Shown here piece by piece: positions 17,636 through 27,890 of a stretch of DNA of 64,000 nt; the first letter of the stretch is position 1, and each line of letters begins with the position of its first letter. Location of the stretch: the NCBI GenBank assembly GCA_019973155.2, contig BPQB01000051.1, positions 124,001-188,000 on the forward strand. Direction: 5' to 3'. The DNA is from Phanerochaete sordida. Taxonomy: Eukaryota > Basidiomycota > Agaricomycetes > Polyporales > Phanerochaetaceae. The notes under the pieces were generated by a model. That model made no database searches and was not told the DNA's origin. It was given only the letters and a program-made list of their open reading frames with translations. The position numbers and the translations under genes were made by a program.

Positions 17636-20178
17636 TTACTTGTTGCTGCCGACTCGTGCGGTGTTCTTCGTGTTGCGCGGGGGGCGGTGCGTGCCCGGCG
17701 CCGGCGGGGGGCCTTGTTCCTTGGCGGCAGGGGCCTGCGGTCGCGGGCCGGTGGTGGTCGTGGCCGCGATGCGTCGCTTCGGCGGCGGCATCACTCCGTG
17801 CCATCCAGGGATCTGCATGAACGGGCACGAGAACTGGTAGTGGTCCCGCCCGTGGCAGCCTTCGCATTCAACGTTAGACCGTACCGCAACTTCGGCAAGG
17901 AAAATGTCGGCCCACTGGAAGCTGTTGAGGAGGCGGTGCCAGAGCTTCCATGTTTCTGTCGTCATGATGCTGGTCGACATGTACAGACTGTAGATGGGGA
18001 TGAGGGAGGCTCCGCGGCCGTGCTTCTCCGATCGCGTGATGCGAACGGTGTTGATGAGCCGTCGAGCGAGTTCGACAAAGTCCATCGTGTCGGGGAGGCC
18101 TGGGGTCTCGCGCAGGAGCTCGACGATAGCCACAAGGTTGGGTCCTCTCGTCATGGTGGCGATCGCCATGTTGCGGACCATGTCACATCCGCAGTCGGTG
18201 ATGTGCGCAAAGGTGACGAAGAGGGATGGCAGGGTCACGGCGAACGGGAAGAACATGACAGTGACCTTCGGGGTCGAGAGGCACTTCTGGCGGATGAGTT
18301 GCGTCGCCCGTCCAGCAGAGAAGCCATGGACCAGATACGCGTATGGTGCCTGGTTGAGCTCCTTGACCTGTCGTTCGGCAATGGGAGGCGAGACGTGGAC
18401 CGTGGAGACGCCTAAGAACTTCATAGTAACGTTCTGGACGTGCGCGACAGTGGAAAAGAGACGGTCGTCAAGCTTGTGGTCGTTGGCGCCCTGTCCGAAT
18501 GCGACGGCGAGCACCTTCCCGCCTGGGAGGCCCACCCAGCCGATAATGTTCTCCTTGGCTTGGTTGGTCATCTGCCATCCAGGGCTTCCTCCGTTCTGCT
18601 CTGGGAAACCGCTAGGAGGGGTGGGAGTGAAGGTCGTAGCAGGTTCTGACGTGGATGCCCCGATGGTGGACGTGTCTGAGGTGATGAAAGCCTCGAGAGA
18701 GCCCTGAGCAACCGTTGGGATGCTCTGGTCCTCGCTAGCTCTGCCATCCTGGCTGGGTCCCGCCGAGTAGTGTCCACCGTCCGGGCTGGTCAAGCTACGG
18801 GACGGTTCGTCGTCTCTGAGGGATGCCATGGGGGGCACGTCTTGCGCCAAGCCTGGGCGTCCGGGCGCGTCCGCCTGTGAGGATCCGGGCACGCCAGAGC
18901 CGAGCGCCGCGTCCGCAAGGACATGGAGTGGGTTGTGCTCTGTGTCCTCCGTGGCCTGTGACGACTGCGTGCCTGCCGTTACGACGAACGGACCCGATCC
19001 GATAAAGACAGGGCCTGCCCCGTTGAGGCGGGGCTTCTTGTGCGGAGCCTCAGAGTCACGCTGGACCGCTTTGCCGTGAGGTGAGCGGTCGACTGGCGCC
19101 TCCGGGCGCTTCCCCTGGGGGCGCGACGGGAGGATAGGAGCTCCAGCCGGCAGCCTGGCCCGTCGCAGCTCGGCCTGCGTGAGTTTCTTGGGAGGGGCAG
19201 CAGCTCTTGGGGCCTCTGGGGTCTTAGGGGGGGGCAGGGATGGGGGTGTCTGGACGCGTCGAGGTGCCTCGGCGGGATGGCGGAAACGACGGGACGACGA
19301 GGGGAGGGAGGAATTCGATGGGTGGAGCCGGGATCGCCGCGGCTGGTGCCAGCAAGAGCGACTGGTAGTCCTGCCGGTTAGTCGGTGTGAGGGCCGACAG
19401 TCCGTGGGCTGGGCGCGCAGGGGCTCTGGGCACAGCGGGGTCCCTGCCGCGTAGTGTGAGATTGGGCTTATGGGCGTTCTCTTTGTTAGAGCCATGAGCA
19501 TCGATCAGCTGAGCCAGCTGGTCGACCGGAGCTCCCTGGCGTGTCCCGCGCAGGGTTCGTCTGGCCTCCGCGATGCTCTGTCCCAAGGTGCGTCCTGTAG
19601 ACAGAGGGTTAGACGTGCGGTGTATGGGTGCGACGAACGGTCGTCACTTACGGGTAGGGGGCGGCGGAGGGGATGGCGGGGACTCGGAGAGGTCCTCTGC
19701 TGCCTGGTCCTCCTCTAGCGTGCCCGCGCTGTTGGCGTCGCCCTCGCTGTGCGTCGGGGAGGTGTCGCGTGGGGTGGTCGACGCCGGAGCGCTGTCGGAG
19801 GGGCACTCCCCGTCTTCGACTTCCACGTATGACAGCTCGGACTCGTCGTCGCCAAACTGCGAGACAGAGTCGCCGTACTGCGGTGGCTGTTCCGCCCTGG
19901 CCACCTTAGGGGTGACTTCTGTGGCAGAGGTGAGCATAGGTCATCGGCGCCGGCGCAATTGCCCACATACCCGGCTTGAGTTCGGGGGTCTCCGGCGGGA
20001 GCCGGTCTCCATGGTTGGACAAGACAGCGTACACGTTGGGCGCTACGATCGGGACGAGTGTGGTCGTCGATGCAGCGCGTCCCTTCTTCTTGTGGGCGGC
20101 TGCAGGACGTTTGGCCTGTGGGGCTGTCTCTGCAGTCCTGCTGGGTTTCTGTCGTCCCGCTCTCGAGCGTGTTTCCAT
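17636..20178 (-). CDS. Retrotransposon ORF1: gag-like protein with CCHC knuckle
   Basis: Nucleic-acid-binding ORF1 protein of the element. Starting at the ATG at 20178, three segments read in phase if two GT-AG introns are removed: 19971-20178, 19652-19918 and 17636-19594 (introns 52 and 57 nt, the second with GTAAGT and CTACAG). The third segment needs a +1 shift at a run of eight C (19227-19234) directly before an in-frame TAA; with it the protein is about 810 aa. The N-terminus is basic (KRPAAAHKKKGRA) and the middle proline-rich. The folded part (WVGLPGGKVLAVAF onward) ends in a CX2CX4HX4C zinc knuckle, CEGCHGRDHYQFSC, near 17830-17871. A TATAAG lies 80 bases upstream of the start (20259-20264). 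Without the shift the main frame starts near 19501 and is 621 aa or less. Confidence 0.7.
19227..19234 (-). other. C8 slippery run at the ORF1 frame change
   Basis: On the sense strand eight C are followed by TAA. The upstream frame reads CCC CCC TAA; a +1 slip gives CCT AAG and enters the long downstream frame. It could be a +1 programmed shift, a one-base insertion, or a sequencing error in a homopolymer. Confidence 0.5.
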
Positions 20179-20878
20179 GTTGGTGGAGGTTTACAGTGGG
20201 GTGAAGGTGGATGCGTATCTGTGGGTGAGGCTGAGCGATGAACTCCCAGTTGACTGGTCTTATACTCAGCTGTTTGTGGCTGGGGATGGACCGTCCAGGG
20301 GTCCGCCATCGCGTCGCGTCACCGTTGACGTTAGGTCGCGGTCCAGCAAGCTGGTTCGTTTGCAGGGTCAGGCCACCGTGTACAATGCAGAGATGCGATT
20401 GAGATGTCGCTGGCAGTCATGGGAGCATAACGCGAACGCACATCGTGACCGCTGCATTATGTCACGGGGTGACCGTCGTAACGGCTTGTGTCACCTCACC
20501 GTGCGGTCCGATCAGGTCAGTCGTCTGGGACCGTTCCGCCGGGCTCTCAGAGCGGCGGTAAGGGCGAACGAAATAGATCTGCTGTGGCAAAGTGGCATTT
20601 ACATAGGTAGTACAGGCATGTGAATGAGAGCACGGGAGAGAGTTCATAATGTGTCCGCGTGGACACCTATCAGTCTGGGGACAGTCTTGTAGCTGCGATG
20701 CGGATCGTATTCCGTCATGGGGAAGTCAGTCATACTTTCATGTGTTTGCGACTCCAAGCCCTGCTGACTGTGTGAGAATGCGATAGCAGGGTGGCTGTCG
20801 TAAGGTCGCGGAGTGCGAAGCTCACCGTTTCCGAGTGTTTGGTTACCTGGAGCCCTGAGGGTGTTCGCCTTCTTGGGT
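20179..20878 (-). other. Retrotransposon spacer upstream of ORF1
   Basis: Holds the ORF1 leader with the TATAAG near 20260. Otherwise no gene I can support. Confidence 0.35.
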
Positions 20879-21757
20879 CTACTGTGTCTGACAGCCGTCG
20901 TTGTCGCGGCCGTGAGTCGCGGATTCGATCGGGCGGATCGGTGTTTCCGGGACCGGCGGGTAGGTGTTGGGGAGAAACCGCCGGAGCAGCCTATGGGCGA
21001 AGGCAAGGATACTCGGCAGGGAGGACCAGCCGTCCTTGACCGGGATGGCACACATGACGAGCGGCTCGAATTCGTTTTTGCGTTCGAGGAGGAACTCCCC
21101 CCAAACTGCTTCGGGGAAGCGTGCCGCGACGACTTTCCTGCACACCCAGAGATAAGTGTCGTTCGGGTCGTATAAGGCGACGTGGTCTCCAACTCTGATG
21201 GTGCTATTTGGAATGCCCCAGGCCTGGTATAGCTGTATGGCTTGTCTGGTGTTGTGGTGGTGCGCCGTGATGACCGTCAAGAGCTTTGCTCCCGAAATGA
21301 AGTAGTCATGGGGCTCCATGAAGAGCGGGCGCTGTGCCTGCCAGATCGCCAGGTGGATCCCGTAAGCGTGCCGCAGCAGGATGTCGAGGCAGGTGGGTGG
21401 GCGTACCGTCTGCCCATGTGAGTGCGGCGTCGGTTGCACGTCCACGGGCGTTCCGTCCCGTAGCCCGCCTCCTTCCCTTTGTGGCTTCGGGCGGGGCGCT
21501 GGGGTATCCGGTGCCGCCCGGGACGGGCGCAGCACCCGGCCGTCTCCGGCGGGCCGGATGTCAACTGGTCGCTCCTGTGTTCCAGTTTCCGTGCCGCGTT
21601 GATCACCCAGTCCCGTCACAGACAGGGCGCGCGGTGGCAACTGTCGCGGTGCTTCGAGGTGCGTGTGTGCTATTGCGCAGGCCATGAGTGGGATTATACG
21701 TCGAATTGACACCGTATTGTAGGGTGGCTTACGTGTGGACAAGTCGACCTCAGTCAT
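20879..21757 (-). CDS. Unknown protein carried in the retrotransposon
   Basis: Open frame of 292 aa from an ATG at 21757; family not recognised. The N-terminal 110 residues are proline/arginine rich and look disordered. Residues about 120-260 look folded, with alternating aromatic and hydrophobic strands (DYFISGAKLLTVI, then RVGDHVALYDP, then TYLWVCRKVVAARFP, then VWGEFLLERK). A GTAAGC shortly after the start could be a splice donor, so the N-terminus may differ. It is co-oriented with, and about 700 bases upstream of, the gag-like gene. It could be an accessory or regulatory protein of the element; I have no functional assignment. Confidence 0.45.
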   Translation of the reverse strand: MTEVDLSTRKPPYNTVSIRRIIPLMACAIAHTHLEAPRQLPPRALSVTGLGDQRGTETGTQERPVDIRPAGDGRVLRPSRAAPDTPAPRPKPQREGGGLRDGTPVDVQPTPHSHGQTVRPPTCLDILLRHAYGIHLAIWQAQRPLFMEPHDYFISGAKLLTVITAHHHNTRQAIQLYQAWGIPNSTIRVGDHVALYDPNDTYLWVCRKVVAARFPEAVWGEFLLERKNEFEPLVMCAIPVKDGWSSLPSILAFAHRLLRRFLPNTYPPVPETPIRPIESATHGRDNDGCQTQ

Positions 21758-22911
21758 ATTGACCGACCCAGTACCGTGCTGCTTGTGTCGCTGCGCAGGG
21801 GGAATGGGAGAGTCCAGCGGCCACTGGGTGTCTCTTAAACTCCTGCGCAGGCGTGCTTGTGGGTGCCTTTCTGGGGGCGTCGTGATCCGTCGTTTTAGTC
21901 CTTGACGTCGGCTGAGTTTCTGGTGTGGAGGTGGCGAGGATTTCAGGGTGAGGCCCTGGGCCTGCCGTACACTTCCGTTGATGGGTCTGGTAGGCTTAGG
22001 GAGCTGTTCGGGATGTCGTTATGGGTTCTTGGGCTAGGGCAATTTTTGCTCAGGTTGTGACGTGTGGGCGCGTAACCAGTCAATACAAGCACCTGTCCTT
22101 TTCTGTTGACTTGTTCTGTCACAATTGAGCCCACGGGCAGAGCCGGTGCCCCGCCCGTGGGCTGACGAGGGTGTGTAGCAAGCAGGTCCTACTCTCTCTT
22201 TGTGTCGCGGGCATTGACCTGGCGCCCGGGCACTTGGGCGGCGCGCGCCGGAGCGCCGGCCGCGGTCGAGACGGGTCGGTTCAGCCGGTATGACCGCCGA
22301 GCGCCCCACATGGCCGGCGTCGATTTCACGTGGCACTCGTCTTTCGCTTCCATGGCGGAGCGCCGTGTGCTCTGGAGTACCGTCGCCGCGGGAGGCGGTG
22401 GGCGCGTGGCGTACTCCGTAGGTCGTATACGCGACGGGTCGCAAGCAGTGAGGCAGCCTGTCCCAAAATGCGTAGTTGTGTCAGCTCGGAGCTCATAGAC
22501 GTCGCGGCCCACCGCGTTACTCACGCTCGGGGCCTTGCCCGGTGGTGGGAGGCCCTGACTCGGACACCGCGACCGTCCCCGCTGGTGTAGCTGCGGGCGC
22601 AGAGTGGGCTGTGGTGCGGCTGTTCATTCGCTCAGCTACTTTAACCGCTCTGCTACCGTCCAGCTGCTTTGCAGCGCGCAGCTGTACCAGGCCCTCGCCA
22701 TCTCGTTGTTTATGTCAAGTGCTATTCCTCCCCGGTCGGACTGTAGTCGCAGACGGTCTCTAGCGTGTGGCGCAGAGACCATGGCTTGATATATTACATG
22801 CTATTGTACACGCGAGCACTATGTTGTCGCTGGGAGAGGGGATAGTATCGCAGGCAGGCGTGACCACGTACAGGGGTTCTGGGGCAGGCAGAGCTACGCT
22901 GACCAGGTACC
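21758..22911 (-). other. Retrotransposon spacer
   Basis: About 1.1 kb, strongly G/T rich on the plus strand, without a supported gene. A TTTAAG-like core lies near 21833 upstream of the 21757 start. Confidence 0.35.
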
Positions 22912-24072
22912 TTACTCATACAGGATCGCGAAGTCTGGAACGGTCGGGAACCACATGGGGAACTGCTCGTACAGATCCTTCCAGACCTCTTCTCCAGTGC
23001 AGCCAGCCTTGTTGGCGGCGACGTTGAGCTGGAACGTGACCGAGTTGAGGCTGGTGCAGGACGCCTCCAGACGGGCGCAGATGGATTTGGCCGGGAGGCT
23101 CGCGAGCGCGCGGGTGAGCGCTTCGAGTGTACGAGGTCGGGTGAAGATGGTGATGACAACGTCACGCAGGGACTCCGGGCACGTCATGAGCATAGGGAGA
23201 AGGGAGCGTGTGACGGCCTTGGACTCAGCCCTCAAGGGAATCGGCGAGTACGGAATGATGACGTTCAGCGTCGTGAGGTGGTCGGCGCCGAGCAGAGACA
23301 GGTGTGTCTCTTGGTTGGATTCGTAGACCTGCGGGTGAGTGGGCGAGAGGAAGAGGGTGATCTCTTCGACGGTGGCGCTCGCGGCTTCGATAATCGCATT
23401 AGCGTAGACGATGCGGTCGTCGGTGATGCGCCCAATGTGCAGGCGTTTCGGAAACATCTCGAGGTGTCCGAGCAGTGGCTCGATTCCCGCCCAGTCAGTG
23501 GGGCTCATGATGCGCGTGGTCCTCACGTGAAGGCGGTCGACGTTGGGGAAGGCCTGGGTGAAGCAGGTGAGGGCCTTCGTAGCATCGCGGGTGTCGTAGA
23601 CGTCGATGGTGAGGTCCGTGACGTTCTCGAGGACGATAGTGGCTGGGTACAGCCCTTGCGGGAACGGGAGTGCGGTGCACGTCATGTGTTCCAGTTCGAC
23701 CGCGGTGAGGTTGGGGAAGCGCGAGCATATCGACAGCACTTTGCCCAATAGGACGTGGCTGTCGTACGCGTTCTTCTCCCCTTCGTCCTTGATTTCTCCA
23801 GTGAAGACGAGGCGGCGTACGAGCGGGATGGCCCGTTCGCCGGCCTTCGGCGTGGTCTTGTCGTAGAAGAAGAAGGTTTCCCCGGCCGTGAAGCACGCAC
23901 CACACGCACTCGCCCTGAAGACGGTGGTCGCGAACACAATGGGGTAGGCGATGGTCGAAATGTAGCGACAGATGTGCGCGGTGACGATCTTGTCTTTCGT
24001 CTTCACGGCGTCGGACACCGCCACGCGCACGATCTTGGAGATGGTCTCCGTGGGTAGGGTGCCTATGGTCAT
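22912..24072 (-). CDS. F-box-like protein carried in the retrotransposon (1)
   Basis: Single-exon frame, 386 aa from the ATG at 24072; the open frame extends upstream to 24174 without better support. The first 50 residues resemble an F-box of the agaricomycete type (LPTETISKIVRVAV, then HICRYISTIAYPIVFATTVF). The remainder has repeated leucine-rich segments (FPNLTAVELEHM, ENVTDLTIDVYD, FPNVDRLHVRTT, GADHLTTLNVII) like the substrate-binding part of F-box/LRR proteins. It has no MHRCL-type N-terminus and no intron, so it is not a member of the genomic F-box family elsewhere in this window. It lies between retrotransposon-borne frames on the same strand. Likely role: SCF ubiquitin-ligase adaptor; whether it serves the element is inference. 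Confidence 0.65.
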   Translation of the reverse strand: MTIGTLPTETISKIVRVAVSDAVKTKDKIVTAHICRYISTIAYPIVFATTVFRASACGACFTAGETFFFYDKTTPKAGERAIPLVRRLVFTGEIKDEGEKNAYDSHVLLGKVLSICSRFPNLTAVELEHMTCTALPFPQGLYPATIVLENVTDLTIDVYDTRDATKALTCFTQAFPNVDRLHVRTTRIMSPTDWAGIEPLLGHLEMFPKRLHIGRITDDRIVYANAIIEAASATVEEITLFLSPTHPQVYESNQETHLSLLGADHLTTLNVIIPYSPIPLRAESKAVTRSLLPMLMTCPESLRDVVITIFTRPRTLEALTRALASLPAKSICARLEASCTSLNSVTFQLNVAANKAGCTGEEVWKDLYEQFPMWFPTVPDFAILYE

Positions 24073-25461
24073 GGTGGCAAGCGTTGCTGGTTGCCTATCA
24101 GTCTCGAGGGCAATGCGACGTTTGCGCGTGCTTACTCGTTGTGGGGTCTGTGCACACTGCTGGGGCAAGGGCAAGTCTGGGGTCGGTGGGTCGGGGCAGC
24201 TGGGTCGTTCAAGCTGATTGATTGTGTGCGGTGTTGTCCTGCGAGAACAGACGGGCGTGCGCTCCGTCAGGGCCTATCCTCAGGACCGGCGCGTGTCATG
24301 CGCGACTAGAGTTCGTCGTGTCAGCTGGTGGCTCGTCTCGGTGAGCTTGGATTGGGCTTCATCGCGCCCGTGGAGCGTCCGTCAATGCGTTATTGTCCTG
24401 GGAGTCTCAAGTCCGTTACGGCGTTGTCTGCCCTGTGGTGCTAGTTTGTGCTGTCAGGCACCGCCGCTCTCGTAGTCTGTCGCACGCACCATACGCGGAG
24501 GAGAGCCCTTGTGGGCCTCACTCCCGGCAGGGCCGGCGTCGCGGTGCGTCAGTTCCACGGGCCTGGCCGAGGGGGAGGGCGGCGTCCGTGCCCGCTTAGC
24601 AGATACGTGTCGGGCCTGTCCTACACCCTCAGGCTATGTGTTACTCTGTGTGAGACTGTTGCCCGTTCTTCCGCGCGTTGTTGGTGTATTCTATGTTGTT
24701 GAGCAGTGGCGTATAGTGTCGCCGGGCTGCCCGCGGCAGGGTCCGCCGTGTGGGACGCGGTGACTTGAAGTTGCCTTTCGGGATCCGCGTAGTTCAAGTT
24801 TTAGAGTTCGCCTGTCTTCTTCGCAGAACCGCGAAGTTAGCGTGGCGTGTTTTAGGCGTCCATCGGGCGCCCATGAACCTTACTTCGTTCCAAAGATCAG
24901 AGCCATTTACTGGGACTGATGTGCCTGGTGCCGTCATGCTGCGGGCCTTCTCCGTGCGCAGCTTTGGACTCGCGCGATTAGCAGGAGTCGCTGTTGTTGA
25001 TTTGGCGGTCTCCGCTCCGCTCCCGCGATGGTGAGGGGTCATGTGCGGCCGTTCTGGGGCACGGGCTACCGTCTGCGCGGTTCGCCCGCCAGGGTCACCA
25101 TGTCGCTCATTCCGTTCCTGTCCTTCGCATTCGCTAGGCCGTTTCTTGGCAGCAGTCTGGGTGGGCCGAATTGTAGTCTGGAACCTGTCGACCGCGACGT
25201 GATATCAGGCCTATCAGGAGGGGCAGCACGGGACGCACCCGGGTGGGTTCGCGTCGGGTAGCGCATCCGTCAGGTGGGCGGGCCCATTCTCGCAGCGCAT
25301 TGTTGGGTGCGCCTGCGGTCGTATGCTTATGTCTCGCATTTGTATCGCTCAGTCAGAGTCAGTCTGGTATGGCATTGATACGGTTCTCTTACTATTGTAC
25401 AGCTGTGTCATTTGGACTGTTGTTACGTGCTGGTCGCGTAGAGGTACGGGTCGCGGCTACG
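24073..25461 (-). other. Retrotransposon spacer
   Basis: About 1.4 kb between the two F-box-like genes, G/T rich on the plus strand. Short frames only; no gene supported. Confidence 0.35.
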
Positions 25462-26598
25462 TCAAATGAGCTCCAGGAATCGTTCATACTTTCGGAGTGC
25501 AGTACGCCAGCCTCTACTGATCCTCTTCACGCGCTGCCATCGGCTAGCTCTCATCGTCGTGCTAACGTCCGAGCCTCCGGCCCTGATGTACACCTTTCGC
25601 ATGGACGGGACGCGGCGCAGGAGCGCGCAGAGTGACTGGATAGGGAAGGTGGCCAGAGCGCGGAGGAATTCGTCTACGGTGTCCATCCGGTTCCAGAAGA
25701 CGACGTGAGTGGTTGTGATGGTAGGGGGGGAATACTCGACCATGTGGAGGACTGGCAGAGAGTGGGCGACGATATCGTACCAGGCATAGTCGACCCGGAG
25801 TGGGATGAAGATGTCGAGCTCGCCGAGCCGCGTGAGCGTCGTGAGGTCAACGCGGGCGGGCCCGATGATCTCATAGTGCGGGTCAGGGGTGGCCCATAGC
25901 TCGATGCTGAGGTGGGCGAGCGTGGGTGCGGACGCCCGTAGAATGAGGTTTACCGCCTCGACTTGATCAATTGTGCAGCGTCGGACTCTGAGGGCGGTGA
26001 GCGGGAGGACGGACCCCTCCATTGTAGCCTTGAGGACGTCGAGGTCCGTGTCCATGACTTCGCCACCGTATCCGTCAACTTGGAGTGTGGTCAGGCGGGG
26101 GAGCCTGGTGGCAATGCTCGCAACGGCATGCATGGTGACGTCTGCGTGGGAGCCCGTGATAGTGAGGGAGGTGCTGCTGGGAGGTCCCATGGGGGCTGGG
26201 AGGGAAAGGGGCCCGAGCTCCGTGATGTTGAGACCGTTGAGTGTGAGTTCGCGTAGGTCTTCGAACGTGTTCACGAGCGTGAGGATTTCGGTCGGGGTGA
26301 CGTCGCTATCCTCGTAGAGGCGGGGTTCGCTCGTGAGGCCACGCTCAGAGATGGTTAGGTGGCGGACCAGCGCGCGGTACGCTGTGTTGGCTGCCATCCA
26401 GGTCGTCACTTCAGCGAGTGGGGAGGACGCCTTCCCGACGTAGACCGTCGTGTTCTTCATCATCGCCGGCCTCGCCGCCCATGCACACTCGCGATTCGTG
26501 CGTGACAGCATCGTCGCTCCTCTGTTGGTTGGGTCCTCCTCCGCCAGCTCGGCAATCCTGGCGATGACTAGAGCCGGGGGGGCACGCTGGAACGACAT
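25462..26598 (-). CDS. F-box-like protein carried in the retrotransposon (2)
   Basis: Single-exon frame of 378 aa from the ATG at 26598, with TATAAAA 41-47 bases upstream (26639-26645). The N-terminus looks like a diverged F-box (PPALVIARIAELAEED, then MLSRTNRECAWAARPAMM). Leucine-rich segments follow (FEDLRELTLNGLNI, LPRLTTLQVDGYG, PLTALRVRRC, LTRLGELDIFIPL). The overall plan matches the neighbour at 22912-24072, although sequence similarity by eye is low. Start choice: first ATG of the frame, correctly placed behind the TATA box. It is inside the retrotransposon and co-oriented with the gag and polymerase genes. Probable SCF adaptor; target unknown. Confidence 0.65.
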   Translation of the reverse strand: MSFQRAPPALVIARIAELAEEDPTNRGATMLSRTNRECAWAARPAMMKNTTVYVGKASSPLAEVTTWMAANTAYRALVRHLTISERGLTSEPRLYEDSDVTPTEILTLVNTFEDLRELTLNGLNITELGPLSLPAPMGPPSSTSLTITGSHADVTMHAVASIATRLPRLTTLQVDGYGGEVMDTDLDVLKATMEGSVLPLTALRVRRCTIDQVEAVNLILRASAPTLAHLSIELWATPDPHYEIIGPARVDLTTLTRLGELDIFIPLRVDYAWYDIVAHSLPVLHMVEYSPPTITTTHVVFWNRMDTVDEFLRALATFPIQSLCALLRRVPSMRKVYIRAGGSDVSTTMRASRWQRVKRISRGWRTALRKYERFLELI

Positions 26599-27461
26599 GG
26601 CGATGGTGAGTTGGGTTCCCGCTGGCGCGCTGGGATGGTTTTATACGTACGTGCGGTCCGCTTTGCGCGCGTGAGCGCCCGACCCCTGTGCCCGTTCCTG
26701 GACGTGCGTGGTCTGTGTACCGGGCTGCTGAGGATGTCGCGTTGTAGCAGCGCTCAGGTCGCCGTCACGGCCATTTGGCCGTTAGGCTGTACCGCGAGTT
26801 CGTGTTGTGTCATCTTGCAATGGTGAGTGTCGTGTCGATGTGCAGTGTATTGGGGACTTACGGATGTACCGTGTGCAACATTCGTGTTTGCACATCTGTC
26901 GTCGGTGAGGGTTCGGTGGCCGTGCTCGCCGTTCGGTGTTGAGAGTAGGGCGGTACGGATTCGTCAGGCTGACTGTGCATTCAGTGCTGGAGGTACCTGT
27001 GGACGGTGGTGTCGCGCAGGATGGGCGGTGAATGGGTTTGGTTCAGTACGCTGTGGCAGTCTGTAGAGGTGGGTCACACCAGCGGTACCGTTCAGACTGG
27101 ACGGTTGGGTATCATGTCATGTGACTTGCGCCAGTGTGGGAGGGAATTTCCCACTTGAGCCACTGCGGGCCGGGCAGGGAATATTTGCTGGCGTTATTAA
27201 TCGTTCCCGGTCTTCGACCATACTGTCTGTTTTCCCTCGAGCCAAATTTATTGTGGTACGTGCAGGCAGTACTCGACCTCACGTCATTTATGTCTGAGGG
27301 CTCTTTCCGTCCCGTCCCGTCTCGCTTCTCATGCCAACCCTCCTTCGCATTGGGCTGTGTCGCGCTTTGTGACCCCGCGATGCGTCTCCTGGAGTGAATC
27401 TCTAAGAATGGGGTGCTCAGTTGTCATGAGAGAAGGCTGAGATGCCGTCCTGCTTACGGCG
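26599..27461 (-). other. Retrotransposon spacer with TATAAAA
   Basis: Contains the TATAAAA at 26639-26645 that fits the gene starting at 26598. Nothing else recognised. Confidence 0.4.
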
Positions 27462-27890
27462 TCAGGTGAGTATGTTCTCGAAGTGGCCCACGCGCAGCTG
27501 AGGCTTCGGTTCGAGGAGCCAAAGGCTGCGGTCGACCGGGATTTTGCCGTTTCTATGCTCAAAGCGGCGACGTTGGGTCGGCGTGGGCTCGACTGCGCGG
27601 GAGGGTATGGCCATATAACACGCTGAGGTGTTGTCCGTGGTGTGACGTATTAGGCGGAAGATATAGTGGTTAAATTCCAGGGCACAGACGTCCTGTACAT
27701 GGAACAGGCCGCGCAGGCCGTGGATATGGACCCACTGTCCTGTGTGGATCCTGCTCTCAGGGGCCTGGGTGAGCGTGAGTGGGTAGCTCGGTGTGGACAG
27801 GTCTGCGTGGATGTAGCTGGCCAGTTCTTCCGTGCAGTTGCATTCGTGCGGGATCTCCCGCCACCGCGGGTGTCGTTTGGCGTGCAGCAT
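27462..27890 (-). CDS. Unknown small protein at the 5' part of the retrotransposon
   Basis: Open frame of about 142 aa from the ATG at 27890; the frame stays open a little further upstream without an ATG. Family not recognised. The centre looks folded (HTGQWVHIHGLRGLFHV, then EFNHYIFRLIRH) and begins with a glycine-aromatic-valine turn that also occurs in the unknown protein at 20879-21757 (RVGDHVALYDP). That may hint at a shared fold, but the similarity is weak. A TATA-like ATATAAAG lies 218 bases upstream (28108-28115). Confidence 0.3.
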   Translation of the reverse strand: MLHAKRHPRWREIPHECNCTEELASYIHADLSTPSYPLTLTQAPESRIHTGQWVHIHGLRGLFHVQDVCALEFNHYIFRLIRHTTDNTSACYMAIPSRAVEPTPTQRRRFEHRNGKIPVDRSLWLLEPKPQLRVGHFENILT

